DNA of 64,000 nt, taken from contig CAYGJZ010000004.1 in assembly GCA_964350265.1 (NCBI GenBank), positions 34,232 to 98,231 on the forward strand, in the 5' to 3' direction. This document shows positions 35,282 to 44,896 of the stretch, piece after piece. Made by a program: the position numbers and the translations under genes. Within the stretch, counting starts at the first letter, position 1; each line of letters starts with the position of its first letter. This DNA comes from BQJD01 sp964350265. Lineage in GTDB: Bacteria; Pseudomonadota; Gammaproteobacteria; Arenicellales; CAJQKF01. The notes below the pieces were generated by a model. That model ran no database searches, had not been told where the DNA came from, and was given only the letters and a program-made list of their open reading frames with translations.

Positions 35282-37408
35282 TCACGGGCTGTTGCCGCGA
35301 ACGTGGAACGTGACATGGTCGACCACCGCGCCGGCCGCGTCAACCAGTTCCAGGCGATGACGGCCCGGTCGCGGCGTCCAGCCATCCCCGGCAGCGACGC
35401 CCTGCCCGTCCAGGCGCCAGCGCGGCGACGGTGCCGAGGCATCGAAGAAGACCCGCTGGCGGCTCGCGGGGATGTCGTTGTCCAGCGCCAGGATCATGCC
35501 CTCGGCGGGGTAGTGGATGCGCGCCGCCCGGCCCTGCCCGCGGGGCGCGAAGCGGGTCATGGCGGTGCCGGCGACGAACCACTCGCCGCGCGGGGGCTCG
35601 TGGCCGCCGAAGGTGACCGGGCGGCGCTCCACCCCGGCCGGCGGCGCCAGCGGCGGCGGCGCCTGGCCGGCATGCAGGATGCGCATCACCCGCGCCCACA
35701 GCGGCGCCGCGCCGCTGACCCCGGAGACATCGCCCATCGGCGAGCCGTCGAAGTTGCCCACCCACACGCCCACCGTGTAGCGGGAGGAGAAGCCGACGCA
35801 CCAGTTGTCGCGCATGTCCTTGCTGGTGCCGGTCTTCACCGAGGCGGCGAAGGGAAGTGCCAGCACGTTGTCGAGGCCGAAGCTGCCGGCGCGGGCGCCG
35901 CGGTCGGCGAGCACGTCGGCGACGATGAAGGCGCTGGCCGGGTCGAGCAGCCGGCGCGGCGGCGCGGCCGGGCCACCGGGCCGCAGTGTCAGCGGCGTCT
36001 GCTCGCCGCCCGTGGCGAGGGCGCGGTAGGCGGAAACCAGTTGCCACAGGCTGACCTCCGCCGAGCCCAGCGCCAGCGAGTAGCCGTAGTGATCGCCGTC
36101 GTGGACGACGTGGTCGAAGCCGGCCGCGCGCAGCCAGTCGGCGAACGGGTCGACCCCGGTCAGCATCAGCGTGCGCACCGCGGGCACGTTGACCGAGCCG
36201 GCCAGGGCCGAGCGCACGCTCAGGTGGCCACGGAAACCGCGGTCGTAGTTCTGCGGCACGTAGACCCCGGCGGGGGTCTGCAGGTCCACCGGCGAATCGG
36301 CCAGCAGCGAGGCGGCGGTCAAACGACGCTGGCCGATGGCCAGCGCGTAGAGGAAGGGTTTCAGGGTCGAGCCGGCCTGGCGCGGCGCCTGGACGCCGTC
36401 CACGTACCAGGCCGAGCTGTCCTCGCCGCCGTTGCCGAGGTAGATGCGCACCTCGCCGCTGGCATTGTCCACCGCCAGCACGGCGCCGTCGCGCACCCGT
36501 CGATGACGCAGGGCGCGCAGGGTATCGCGCAGTGCCTCCCCGGCCATGCGCTGGGCCGTGCCGTCGAGGCTGCTGACCACCTGGCGGGCAGCGTCGCCGA
36601 GCAGCCGGCGTGCCACGTGGGGCGCATGGTCGTGGCGCTGGCGAAGCCGGGGGCGATCGGCCAGCGCCCGTGTCGCGCGTTCGTGCACGGCGGCGCAGTC
36701 GGCGGCGGCGTCCAGCCGCCGCGCCACCGTGCAGGCACGCGCCGCCACCTGTGCCACGGCGGCGTTGGGACCACGCACCAGGGCGGCGAGGATCGCCGAC
36801 TCCTCGGCGGTGAGCCCGCCGGGGTGCTTGTCGAACAGGCCGCGGCTGGCGGCGGCAATGCCGACCAGTTCGCCGCGGAAGGTGACCCGGTTCAGGTAGG
36901 CGGCGAGGATCTCGGGCTTGTCCATGGCGCCCTCCAGCCTCCACGCCGCGCGCACCTGGCGCACCTTGGCCAGCAGGCCGCGCTGACCGGAGGCGGCGAT
37001 GCGCGGGTCGACCAGCGCCGCCAACTGCATGCTGATGGTGCTGGCACCGCCGCGGTCGCCGCCGCGCAGCCGGGCCGCCAGCGCCGCCGCCGCGGCCAGC
37101 CAGTCGACGCCGCGGTGGTCGGCGAAACGGCGGTCCTCGGCCGCCACGATGGCCCGCGCCAGGGCCGGGGAAAGCGCCTCGTGATCGACCCAGGGCAGGC
37201 GTCGTCCGCGCGGGTCCACGCGCAGTTCGTGCAATGGCTGGCCGTGGCGATCCAGCAGCAGGGCATCGCTGGCGGCGAAGCCGCCGCGCAGCGCCGCGTA
37301 GTCCACCGTCCGTGGTGCCGTGCTGACCGCCGCCAGCACGGCGGCCAGCAGCGTCGCCGGCACCACGGCAAGCCACGTTCGACGGGACAGCCGCCGCGAC
37401 CTGCTCAT
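35282..37408 (-). CDS. pbpC: Penicillin-binding protein 1C
   Basis: 708 residues. One N-terminal membrane anchor (about 10-30), then a glycosyltransferase-51 domain (AAEDRRFADHRGVDW with the catalytic Glu, GASTISMQLAAL), a transpeptidase domain (AGSTLKPFLYA with nucleophile Ser, SVN, VKTGTSKDMRDNW) and a C-terminal BiPBP_C beta domain from about residue 610. It polymerises and possibly cross-links periplasmic peptidoglycan. Its start overlaps the stop of the alpha-2-macroglobulin gene, the arrangement known for E. coli yfhM-pbpC. Confidence 0.95.
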   Translation of the reverse strand: MSRSRRLSRRTWLAVVPATLLAAVLAAVSTAPRTVDYAALRGGFAASDALLLDRHGQPLHELRVDPRGRRLPWVDHEALSPALARAIVAAEDRRFADHRGVDWLAAAAALAARLRGGDRGGASTISMQLAALVDPRIAASGQRGLLAKVRQVRAAWRLEGAMDKPEILAAYLNRVTFRGELVGIAAASRGLFDKHPGGLTAEESAILAALVRGPNAAVAQVAARACTVARRLDAAADCAAVHERATRALADRPRLRQRHDHAPHVARRLLGDAARQVVSSLDGTAQRMAGEALRDTLRALRHRRVRDGAVLAVDNASGEVRIYLGNGGEDSSAWYVDGVQAPRQAGSTLKPFLYALAIGQRRLTAASLLADSPVDLQTPAGVYVPQNYDRGFRGHLSVRSALAGSVNVPAVRTLMLTGVDPFADWLRAAGFDHVVHDGDHYGYSLALGSAEVSLWQLVSAYRALATGGEQTPLTLRPGGPAAPPRRLLDPASAFIVADVLADRGARAGSFGLDNVLALPFAASVKTGTSKDMRDNWCVGFSSRYTVGVWVGNFDGSPMGDVSGVSGAAPLWARVMRILHAGQAPPPLAPPAGVERRPVTFGGHEPPRGEWFVAGTAMTRFAPRGQGRAARIHYPAEGMILALDNDIPASRQRVFFDASAPSPRWRLDGQGVAAGDGWTPRPGRHRLELVDAAGAVVDHVTFHVRGNSP

Positions 37409-40400
37409 TCGCCGGCCACCGTCATCACCGGGTTGGGCCAGGCGCCGTACACCTCGGGGGCATACATCGCCTCCACCCGGGTCGGTGGCAGGCCGAAGCG
37501 GCCGCTGGCCTGGTAGCGCACGGTGTAGCCGACCTGCCAGCGGCCCCGCGGCAGGCGCGCGAAGTAGCCGCGCCAGGCGTCGTCGCCACGCTCGACGAAG
37601 GTCGGCGCGAGGTGGCCGCGGTCGTCCACCAACAGCGTGCTGTCGTTGCCAAGACCGCTGCCGAGAATGCGCGCACCGGCCGGCAGCGGGTCGTCCACCA
37701 CCACCCAGGCGCGTTCGGCAGTGGCCTCGATGGTCAGCACCACCCGGGCCACGTCGCCCACCTGCCAGCCGGGCGGCCGGCGCTGCACCACCGCTTCCAC
37801 GCGTCGCTCGACGCGGTAGCCACGCGCCACCGGCGCGTCGAGCGGCACCGCCGCCAGGCTGTCCACCGTGACCCAGGGGGCACCGTCACCACGATGCTCG
37901 ATGCGCAGTGGCTGCGCGCCCGCCCAGGGCAGCAGCACCGATCCGTCGCGGCCCCCGGGCCACGACCACGATGCCAGCGCGGCGTCCGCGGACGAGACCG
38001 TGGTCTCGCCGGAAGGCGCGGCCGGCCGTTCGCCCCCGTGCACCGCGCGCAGGGCCAGCATCGCCCAGGCATTGGCGGTGGTGGTGCCGAAGTGGCCCTG
38101 CTGTCGACGCGCCAGCAGGCCACGCGCCATCCGCGCGGCGTCGTCGTCGCCGGCCTCGAGCAGGGCCAGCAACGTGCGCGCGGCATTGCCGTTGCCGTTG
38201 ATCATCAGCCACGGCAGCGTGTCGTCGTCGCGCCCGGCCAGGTCGACCACGCCGCCGCGGACGTCGAGGCGGGCACGCAGCAGCGCGCGGGCCCGGCGCA
38301 CCCGGTCCGCGGCTCCGGGCAGGTCGCCCTGGCGGCGGTGGATCGCCAGCCAGTCGAGCAGCGCCGAGGTCGGCCAGTGGCCGGGGTCCGCCTCGATGGT
38401 GGTCAGCCAGCCGGGGTCGAGCGGGCGGTAGCGCGACACCGCCTCCAGCGCCGCCAGCCGGCGCAGCAGCTGGTCCGGCGCGGCCATCGGCGAAGCCCGC
38501 TGCAGGCGGCCGTCGAGCAGCGCGGCGAGGGCGTCGAGCATGCGACGACGCGCGGCATCGGGCAGCGTCCAGCCGGCGGCATCGGACAGCGACAGCAGGT
38601 AGCTGGTGAGCACGTCGCTGCCCAGGGACTGGCTCGGCCAGTAGCGTGCCAGGCCATCGCCGTCGAGGGCGGCCGGCAGGTCGTCGAGCCAGGCCTGGCG
38701 CAGTGCCGCGTCGTCCAGCACCACCGCCCGCGACAGCCGCTGCTCCAGGCAGCGATGGGGATAGGCCTGCATGTGGTCGACGACACCGCGAAGGTCGCCG
38801 GCCAGGCTCGCCGAGAAGCCGAGACGCAGCCCGCCGCGGCCGGCCAGCGCGGTGGCCGGCGGCGATACCGGCAGGTCGCGCGGCTTCGCCAGGTCGAGCA
38901 GCGTCGAGCCCTGCACGGTGACCGGCACCGCCGCACGCAGTGGTCGTTGCACCGCCACGCGGTCACCGGTGTCGCCGGCGCGGGCGTCGAAGACCAGCTG
39001 CATGGTGTCGCCGTCGGCGGGCGCGACCAGTCGCCAGCGGGCGGTCACCGAACCCTGCGCGGGCAGTTCGTGATGCTGCGCCGGCAAGGCCCGACCATCG
39101 ACCTTGGCGCTGACCGCCACCTCGCGCACCTGCGACGTGCCGTTGCGTACCGTCACCCGGGCCTGGAACACGTCGCCGTGGCGCAGCAGCGGCGGAACCG
39201 CGGGCAGCAGCATCAGCGCGCGGCGACTGGCGATGCTGGCCTGGCCGGTACCGAAGCGGTCGGCGCCGTGGCTGGCCACGGCAACGATGCGAAAGGCACT
39301 CAGCGCGTCGTTCAGCGGCACCACGAGGTCGACCCGGCCATCGGCATCGGTCACCGCGTGCTGCCAGCTGAGCAGGGAGTCGAACAGCATCCGGGTGGGC
39401 GCCAGGCCACCGCCGCCGCCGGCCGCCACCGCCTTCTTGCCGAAGTGACGCTTGCCCACCACCTGCATCTGCGCGGTGGCGGTGCGCACCTCGATGCCGC
39501 GCCGGCCCATCATCGACTCGAGCAACTGCCAGCTCGGGTTGGGCGCCAGGGCCAGCAGGCCCTCGTCCACCGCCGCCAGGGCGATGCGGGCGGCGGCCGC
39601 CGGGGTGCCGTCCGGACCGCGAACCTCCACCGCCACCCGCGCGCTGTCGCCGTCGCGGTAGACCGCGCGATCGGTGGACACCGCGACGTCGAGGCGATGG
39701 GCCGCGCGGCCCACGGTGAGTTCCTCGATGCCGAGCCGGAAGGCCGGCTTGTCGAGATCCACCAGGCCGTCGGGCGCGCGCCCGGCGATGCGCCCGCGCA
39801 CCGCCAGCACGGAGACGAAGACGTTGGGCGCATGGCTGGCCAGCACCGGCACTTCCAGCACCGGCTGGCGGCCGTCGAGACGGGTGACGAAGGCATCGAG
39901 GATGCCTTCGCGCTCCAGGGTCACCAGCGCGGTGGCGCGGCGGAAGGGCATGCGTACCTGCAGGCGGGCGGTGTCTCCCGGCTCCAGCCGTGGTTGCTCG
40001 GCGATCACGTCCATGCGGTCCTCGTCTCCGACCTGGAACCACCAGTGTTCCTGCCCGGCTACCCAGACCTCGCGCCAGGCATGGGAGGCATGGCCGTTGT
40101 CGTCGACCACGCTGGCACGCAGCACCAGGTTGCCTTCGGCGGGGGCCGGCAGCCGGCAGTCGAGACCACCGAGGGCATCGGTGCGTCCTTCGCACAGGCG
40201 GCCGACGGCATCGGTCTGGCGACGGGACTCGTAGGCGTAGAAGCCACCGACCAGGCGCTTGCGATGGGTATAGACGGTGCGCTTGAAGGCGTCCACGCGA
40301 ATCGTCTGCCCGGCCAGCGGGCGACCATCGGTGTCCAGGGCCAGCGCACGCAGCGACAGGTTGTCGCGGGACAGCACCCAGCCGTCCACGCGCAGCCCGG

Positions 40401-43068
40401 CCAGCACCGACGACGGCCACAGCATGGTGCGCGATGCGCTGGTGGCGATCTCGCCGTTGGCGTCGGGGTACTCGGCCTCGATGGTCAGCTCGGTGGGCGC
40501 CTGCACCACCGGGCCGGGTGACAGCGTCAGCTGGCCGCCGCCGTCGCCGTCGAGGGTCAGCCGTTGCAGGGCCGGGATGGTGGCTTCGACCTCGTCCACC
40601 TCGCTCTCCATGCCGGTGACGACGTCGCCGTTGGCCAGTGCGTAGTCCTCGTAGCCGGCGAAGGACGGCGGCACCGTGCGCCAGCGGCTGCGCACGCCGA
40701 CCTCGAGCGCGGCGGCGCCGCCGCCGTTGAGGTAGCTGACCTGCACCTTCGCGTCCACCCGTGCCGGCCGCACCGGGGAGTCGGGCACCGCCCGCACCTC
40801 GGCGGTCATGCTGGGCAGCTGGAAGGATTCCACCCGGAAGCCGCCCGCCGGCAGGGTCACCTCGCCGCCTTCACCGGCCAGCGAGACCTGCACCTGGTAG
40901 CGGCCGGAGCGGGCCTCGCCGGGAATCGACCAGCTGCCCTCGGCGATGCCCTCGGCATCGAAGCGCACCGGCAGGGCCAGGCGCTCGCCGCTGCCCTCGT
41001 GCACCAGCTCGACCTGCTCCGGCAGCGTGGCCGCATCCGGCAGCGCGATGCCGTCGGCGCGATGACGGCGCAGGTAGTGCTTCATGTGCACCACCTCGCC
41101 GGCGCGGTAGAGGGGCCGGTCGAACACGGTGGCGGCGAGGTGCGGCGTGGTCCACGAGGCGTGCGGCAGCGAGAAGCGCCAGGGCTCGATGCCCTCGCTC
41201 CAGCCGGACAGGGTGAAGGTCATGTCCTCGCCGAGGCGGGCGCTGACCAGGTAGTCGTAGCAGTCGCCGGTGAGCGCGGGCAGCGGCCGCGGGATGCGGC
41301 GGATGCCGTCGGCGTCCGAACGGCCCTGGAACAGCACGCTGCCGTCGCAGTCGGCCACCGTCACCTCGGCACCGTCCACCGGCAGGCCGTCGTGCAGGCG
41401 GGTGACCCAGGCCAGCGACGATTCGCGTCCGTGCTTGAAGTGCACGACCAGGTCGGTCACCAGCACCGCGGTCTGGGCATGGTAGGGCCTGGCCTGCTCG
41501 TAGAGGGCGGCGCCCAGGCGCGGGCTGGCGATCTCCACCAGGTAGAAGCCGGGTCGCGGCATGGGGATGCCGATGACTTCCATGGCCCGGCGGCCGTGGG
41601 GCTTGGGCAGGCGGAAGGCGGTGGTGTGGTCGTCGTCGTCGAACAACGACACCTCGCCCGGGTGGCGATCCACCACGTAGCGACGCAGTTCCGGCGCGTA
41701 GTGACCGTGCTGTCGCTGCGACTCGCGCACCCGCTCGATGGCCTCGCGGGCACGGTTCGGGTCGTCGATGCGCTGCATGCGTCCGTTCACCGTCGCCGGC
41801 GCCGGCCACCATGACTCGCGCAGTCGCGACAGCCAGCCCGTGGCGGCCCCGCGCTCCCCGTCGCCGGCGACTTTGCCGCCCGGCGCCGGGTGGAGCGGAA
41901 TCTCCGGCTCGACGTCGCGCAGGGTCACCGGCAGCGCCGCCGCCTCGTCGTGCTCGATGATGCCGAACTCGGCCGGGAACTTGATCAGCGGCCCGGCCAC
42001 CCCGGTGCGCACGTCGAGGGGAAAGCGCGCCGCGTTGACCAGCACGCGGCCGGCATCGTCGCGAAGCGGCGCCGGCAGCGACAGGGTGTAGAGATTGTCC
42101 TCGTCGAAGGGCGGCGGGAAGTCCAGCCGCCAGGCCAGCGGCTCGTCGTCGGCCAGCACCGGCCGGCGCACCCGCCCGCCAAGATCCACCAGTTCCGCGG
42201 CCAGCGCCGCCTGCCGGGGAATCGGCGCGCTGAAGGTGACGGTCATCGGCAACACCGGGTTGCAGCCGGCTTCGGGACTGGCGCGGCGGCAGGAGAAGCG
42301 GGCACGGAAGTCCGGCCGGGTGCGCCAGCGAAAGCGCGCCGGCGCCACCGCCGCCCCGTCGACGCCCCGCACGCCCTCGTCCCAGGCCAGCACCACCCCG
42401 GTGTCCGGGGGCAACTGGCGGCGGCAACGCAGCGCCGCCACGGGCGAGGGCGCGGCCTGCCACAGCCGCGCGAAGCGCGCCGCGTTGTCGCCGGCCAGCA
42501 CCTCGCCGTCCAGCAGCATGGAGATCGGCCGGCTGTCATAGCCATCGAGACGGTGGCGGTAGACCCGGCGGAAGTCCTCGTAGTCCGCGAGCAGGGCAGC
42601 GCGCTCGGCGCCGGCCAGGACCTCGACCTCGACCCGCTCGGCGATGCCGTCGATCTCGCACCACGCCCCGCGGCCGAGGCTGTCGGCGTCCAACGGCGCG
42701 TCGAAGCCGAGCAGGAAGACCTGCTCGGCGTCGATGGCCTCGTGGCCGTCGAAGGGCGCCACGTGCACCACCCCGGCGGGGCCGGCATCCACGGCATGCA
42801 GCGACGGCGTCAGCGCGCTGCCATCCAGGGCCTGCATCCGCGCATCGGCGTGGAAGCGGCAGCGCGTGGTGGCCGGCAGGGGCTGGTCGAAGTCGAACAC
42901 GAAGCGTGTCGGATCGAGCCAGTGGCCGCTGCCACCCACCGCGCAGTCCACCGTGAAGGGCGAAGCCGCCGTGGCATCGCCGAAGGCCACCATCGGCCGG
43001 TCGAAGCGGGCCACCGCCTGGCGCGCATCCGGCGTCCAGTGGGCGGGGGAGAATTCCAGCACGCGGGC
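37405..43068 (-). CDS. Bacterial alpha-2-macroglobulin (5' end lost in assembly gap)
   Basis: 1887 residues are visible and the start is missing in the N run. A large periplasmic protease trap of the E. coli YfhM type: repeated macroglobulin domains, a central bait region, and the thioester motif CLEQ in the segment QAYPHRCLEQR, followed by the alpha/alpha-toroid TED domain and a C-terminal receptor-binding-like domain. It is thought to protect the envelope during breach, with PBP1C repairing peptidoglycan; the ATGA overlap with pbpC supports that partnership. Frames running through the Ns into 43169-43266 are not evidence for the start. Confidence 0.92.
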   Translation of the reverse strand, partial: ARVLEFSPAHWTPDARQAVARFDRPMVAFGDATAASPFTVDCAVGGSGHWLDPTRFVFDFDQPLPATTRCRFHADARMQALDGSALTPSLHAVDAGPAGVVHVAPFDGHEAIDAEQVFLLGFDAPLDADSLGRGAWCEIDGIAERVEVEVLAGAERAALLADYEDFRRVYRHRLDGYDSRPISMLLDGEVLAGDNAARFARLWQAAPSPVAALRCRRQLPPDTGVVLAWDEGVRGVDGAAVAPARFRWRTRPDFRARFSCRRASPEAGCNPVLPMTVTFSAPIPRQAALAAELVDLGGRVRRPVLADDEPLAWRLDFPPPFDEDNLYTLSLPAPLRDDAGRVLVNAARFPLDVRTGVAGPLIKFPAEFGIIEHDEAAALPVTLRDVEPEIPLHPAPGGKVAGDGERGAATGWLSRLRESWWPAPATVNGRMQRIDDPNRAREAIERVRESQRQHGHYAPELRRYVVDRHPGEVSLFDDDDHTTAFRLPKPHGRRAMEVIGIPMPRPGFYLVEIASPRLGAALYEQARPYHAQTAVLVTDLVVHFKHGRESSLAWVTRLHDGLPVDGAEVTVADCDGSVLFQGRSDADGIRRIPRPLPALTGDCYDYLVSARLGEDMTFTLSGWSEGIEPWRFSLPHASWTTPHLAATVFDRPLYRAGEVVHMKHYLRRHRADGIALPDAATLPEQVELVHEGSGERLALPVRFDAEGIAEGSWSIPGEARSGRYQVQVSLAGEGGEVTLPAGGFRVESFQLPSMTAEVRAVPDSPVRPARVDAKVQVSYLNGGGAAALEVGVRSRWRTVPPSFAGYEDYALANGDVVTGMESEVDEVEATIPALQRLTLDGDGGGQLTLSPGPVVQAPTELTIEAEYPDANGEIATSASRTMLWPSSVLAGLRVDGWVLSRDNLSLRALALDTDGRPLAGQTIRVDAFKRTVYTHRKRLVGGFYAYESRRQTDAVGRLCEGRTDALGGLDCRLPAPAEGNLVLRASVVDDNGHASHAWREVWVAGQEHWWFQVGDEDRMDVIAEQPRLEPGDTARLQVRMPFRRATALVTLEREGILDAFVTRLDGRQPVLEVPVLASHAPNVFVSVLAVRGRIAGRAPDGLVDLDKPAFRLGIEELTVGRAAHRLDVAVSTDRAVYRDGDSARVAVEVRGPDGTPAAAARIALAAVDEGLLALAPNPSWQLLESMMGRRGIEVRTATAQMQVVGKRHFGKKAVAAGGGGGLAPTRMLFDSLLSWQHAVTDADGRVDLVVPLNDALSAFRIVAVASHGADRFGTGQASIASRRALMLLPAVPPLLRHGDVFQARVTVRNGTSQVREVAVSAKVDGRALPAQHHELPAQGSVTARWRLVAPADGDTMQLVFDARAGDTGDRVAVQRPLRAAVPVTVQGSTLLDLAKPRDLPVSPPATALAGRGGLRLGFSASLAGDLRGVVDHMQAYPHRCLEQRLSRAVVLDDAALRQAWLDDLPAALDGDGLARYWPSQSLGSDVLTSYLLSLSDAAGWTLPDAARRRMLDALAALLDGRLQRASPMAAPDQLLRRLAALEAVSRYRPLDPGWLTTIEADPGHWPTSALLDWLAIHRRQGDLPGAADRVRRARALLRARLDVRGGVVDLAGRDDDTLPWLMINGNGNAARTLLALLEAGDDDAARMARGLLARRQQGHFGTTTANAWAMLALRAVHGGERPAAPSGETTVSSADAALASWSWPGGRDGSVLLPWAGAQPLRIEHRGDGAPWVTVDSLAAVPLDAPVARGYRVERRVEAVVQRRPPGWQVGDVARVVLTIEATAERAWVVVDDPLPAGARILGSGLGNDSTLLVDDRGHLAPTFVERGDDAWRGYFARLPRGRWQVGYTVRYQASGRFGLPPTRVEAMYAPEVYGAWPNPVMTVAGE

Positions 43069-43168
43069 NNNNNNNNNNNNNNNNNNNNNNNNNNNNNNNN
43101 NNNNNNNNNNNNNNNNNNNNNNNNNNNNNNNNNNNNNNNNNNNNNNNNNNNNNNNNNNNNNNNNNNNN
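43069..43168. other. Assembly gap (100 N)
   Basis: Exactly 100 undetermined bases, a conventional scaffold gap of unknown true size. It removes the N-terminus and signal peptide of the alpha-2-macroglobulin gene. The 232 bases that follow (43169-43400) hold no convincing gene, only the upstream region of the GntR gene. Confidence 0.98.
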
Positions 43169-43375
43169 GACCGGCAACCACCGGCGACAGGCGGGATCGA
43201 ACCATGTGGGCAAGGCTCCGGGTAGGCGGGACACCCGCACGGCACGAGGCCGCGCGGCGACGGCATGCATTAGAGCACGAGCAGGTGTCGAAGCCATGGC
43301 GAAACCGTGCCAGCGCGCGGGCAGTCGGCCACCGGGCGACTTCGGTGTTCCGGGTGGGTACCCGTTGCAAGTTTC

Positions 43376-43401
43376 TGTTTCAGAATTCAGAATTCCGAAC
43401 A
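43376..43401. promoter_or_regulatory. Inverted-repeat operator at the GntR gene start
   Basis: The 26 bases from TGTTTCAGAATTC through a central A to GAATTCCGAACA form a near-perfect inverted repeat; the inner core is two GAATTC hexamers. It touches the ATG at 43401, an unusual place for AT-rich sequence in this genome, so repression of its own gene by the GntR protein is likely. The regulator assignment is inference. Confidence 0.5.
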
Positions 43402-44096
43402 TGGAACCCATCGGCAACACCCCGGCACTCACCGAGCAGGTACGCGAAGCCCTGGTCGGCGCCATCGTCGACGGCACCCTGCGCAGCGGCGAACGCCTGG
43501 CCCAGGACGTCATCGCACGCCGGCTGGGGGTGTCGCGGCAGCCGGTCAGCCATGCGCTGGAGGTGCTCAAGCGCCAGGGCGTGCTGGTCCACCTGGGGCG
43601 CAAGGGATTGACGGTGGCGCCGCTGGAGCCGGAACGCCTGCGTGGCCTGTACGCGGTGCGCGCAAGTCTCGACGCGCTGGCGGCGCGGTCGGCGGCCGAG
43701 CGCATGGCCGCCGGGGAGATTGCCAGGCCCGAAGCCGATGCCCTGGCCCGGCTGGTGGATCGCTACCGTGGCGGAAAGTCCCGCGCCTCGCTGGCCACCC
43801 GGCTGGCGGACGACGCGCGCTTTCACCAGATGCTCTACCGCATGAGCGGCAATCCGTGGATCGAGGAGATCACCGCGCCGCAGTGGGTGCACTTCCGCCG
43901 CTGCATGCACGCGGTGCTCGAGGACCGAGCCCGCCGCGGCGCGGTCTGGTCCGAGCACGGGGCGATCTGCGAGGCGGTGCTGGCCGGTGATGCCGCGCAT
44001 GCCGCGCAACTGGCCGAAGCGCATGCCCGCGACGCGGGCGAGACCACCGCCGCGCGGCTGCGCGCCGGCGAACACGAGGAGGCTTGCAAACCATGA
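43401..44096 (+). CDS. GntR-family transcriptional regulator (FCD type)
   Basis: 231 residues from ATG 43401. N-terminal winged helix (about 10-75): LVGAIVDGTLRSGERLAQ, then VIARRLGVSRQPVSHALEVL as recognition helices and a wing with LVHLGRKGLTVAP. The C-terminal helical FCD domain carries metal/effector residues in DDARFHQMLYRMSGNPW and the late HGAICEAVLAGD. It overlaps the dioxygenase gene as ATGA, so it probably controls that gene and the oxidoreductase gene, responding to their substrate. Confidence 0.9.
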   Translation: MEPIGNTPALTEQVREALVGAIVDGTLRSGERLAQDVIARRLGVSRQPVSHALEVLKRQGVLVHLGRKGLTVAPLEPERLRGLYAVRASLDALAARSAAERMAAGEIARPEADALARLVDRYRGGKSRASLATRLADDARFHQMLYRMSGNPWIEEITAPQWVHFRRCMHAVLEDRARRGAVWSEHGAICEAVLAGDAAHAAQLAEAHARDAGETTAARLRAGEHEEACKP

Positions 44097-44881
44097 AAAT
44101 CTCGCGCGATGAACTGGACCGATTCGACCAACAGGGCTACCTGTTCTGGCCGTCCCTGTTCAACCAGGACGAGGTCGCGGTGCTGAAGCGTGCCGCCGAC
44201 GACATCTACCGGCAGGAGCGCCAGGAGGTGTGGCGCGAATCCAGTGGCGTCGCCCGCACCGCCTTCGCCGCGCATACCTACGACGAGGCCCACCGCCGCC
44301 TCGGCGCCCACCCGCGCCTGCTCGACCCGGTGATGCAGATCCTCGATGGCCCGGTCTACATGCACCAGTACAAGATCAATGCCAAGGCCGCCTTCGACGG
44401 CGACGTCTGGCAGTGGCACCAGGACTACGGCACCTGGAAGCGCGACGACGACATGCCCGAGCCGCGGGCGATGAACATCGCCGTGTTCCTCGACGAGGTC
44501 ACCGCCGCCAACGGCCCGCTGCTGTTCATCCCCGGCTCGCATCGAGCGGGCGTGGTCGAAGCCGGCCACGACCTTGCCACCACCAGCTACCCGCTGTGGA
44601 CGCTGGATCGCGACAAGGTGCGTGAACTGGCCTCGCGCGGCGGCTGCGTGGCGCCCACCGGTCCGGCCGGCAGCGTGCTGCTGTTCTCCTCCCTGCTGGT
44701 GCATGCCAGCCCGCCGAACATCAGCCCCTTCGACCGCACCATCGTCTACCTGTCGCTGTGCCACGTGGACAACCACATTCGCCGCTTCCAGCGCGCCGAA
44801 TGGATCGCCCACCGCGACTTCACCGCCATCGAGCCGCTCGCCGACGACTGCCTGCTCGAACTGGCCCGCAACGCCGCCTGA
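44093..44881 (+). CDS. Phytanoyl-CoA dioxygenase family Fe(II)/2-oxoglutarate enzyme
   Basis: 262 residues; ATG 44093 overlaps the GntR stop and has GAGGAGG ten bases upstream, better than the TTG at 44084. Iron ligands are the His and Asp of WQWHQDYGTWKRDD and the His of LLVHASPPNIS; the arginine of SPFDRTIVYLS would hold 2-oxoglutarate. NGPLLFIPGSHRAG is the typical connecting loop. The HQDYGTW segment recalls ectoine hydroxylase, but no ectoine genes are near. It probably hydroxylates or cleaves a small polar compound, in a unit with the GntR and oxidoreductase genes. Confidence 0.85.
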   Translation: MKISRDELDRFDQQGYLFWPSLFNQDEVAVLKRAADDIYRQERQEVWRESSGVARTAFAAHTYDEAHRRLGAHPRLLDPVMQILDGPVYMHQYKINAKAAFDGDVWQWHQDYGTWKRDDDMPEPRAMNIAVFLDEVTAANGPLLFIPGSHRAGVVEAGHDLATTSYPLWTLDRDKVRELASRGGCVAPTGPAGSVLLFSSLLVHASPPNISPFDRTIVYLSLCHVDNHIRRFQRAEWIAHRDFTAIEPLADDCLLELARNAA

Positions 44882-44896
44882 GCGCGGGGAGAACCC

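Noticed and set aside
43185..43206. tRNA T-arm-like GGTTCGATCCC on the minus strand beside the gap
   Set aside because: The flanking bases do not pair as a five-base T stem, and no acceptor or anticodon arm can be built from the visible sequence.
43169..43266. Possible start of the alpha-2-macroglobulin gene to the right of the N run
   Set aside because: The frame only appears continuous because Ns translate as unknown residues. The gap size is unknown and the peptide here is not signal-peptide-like.
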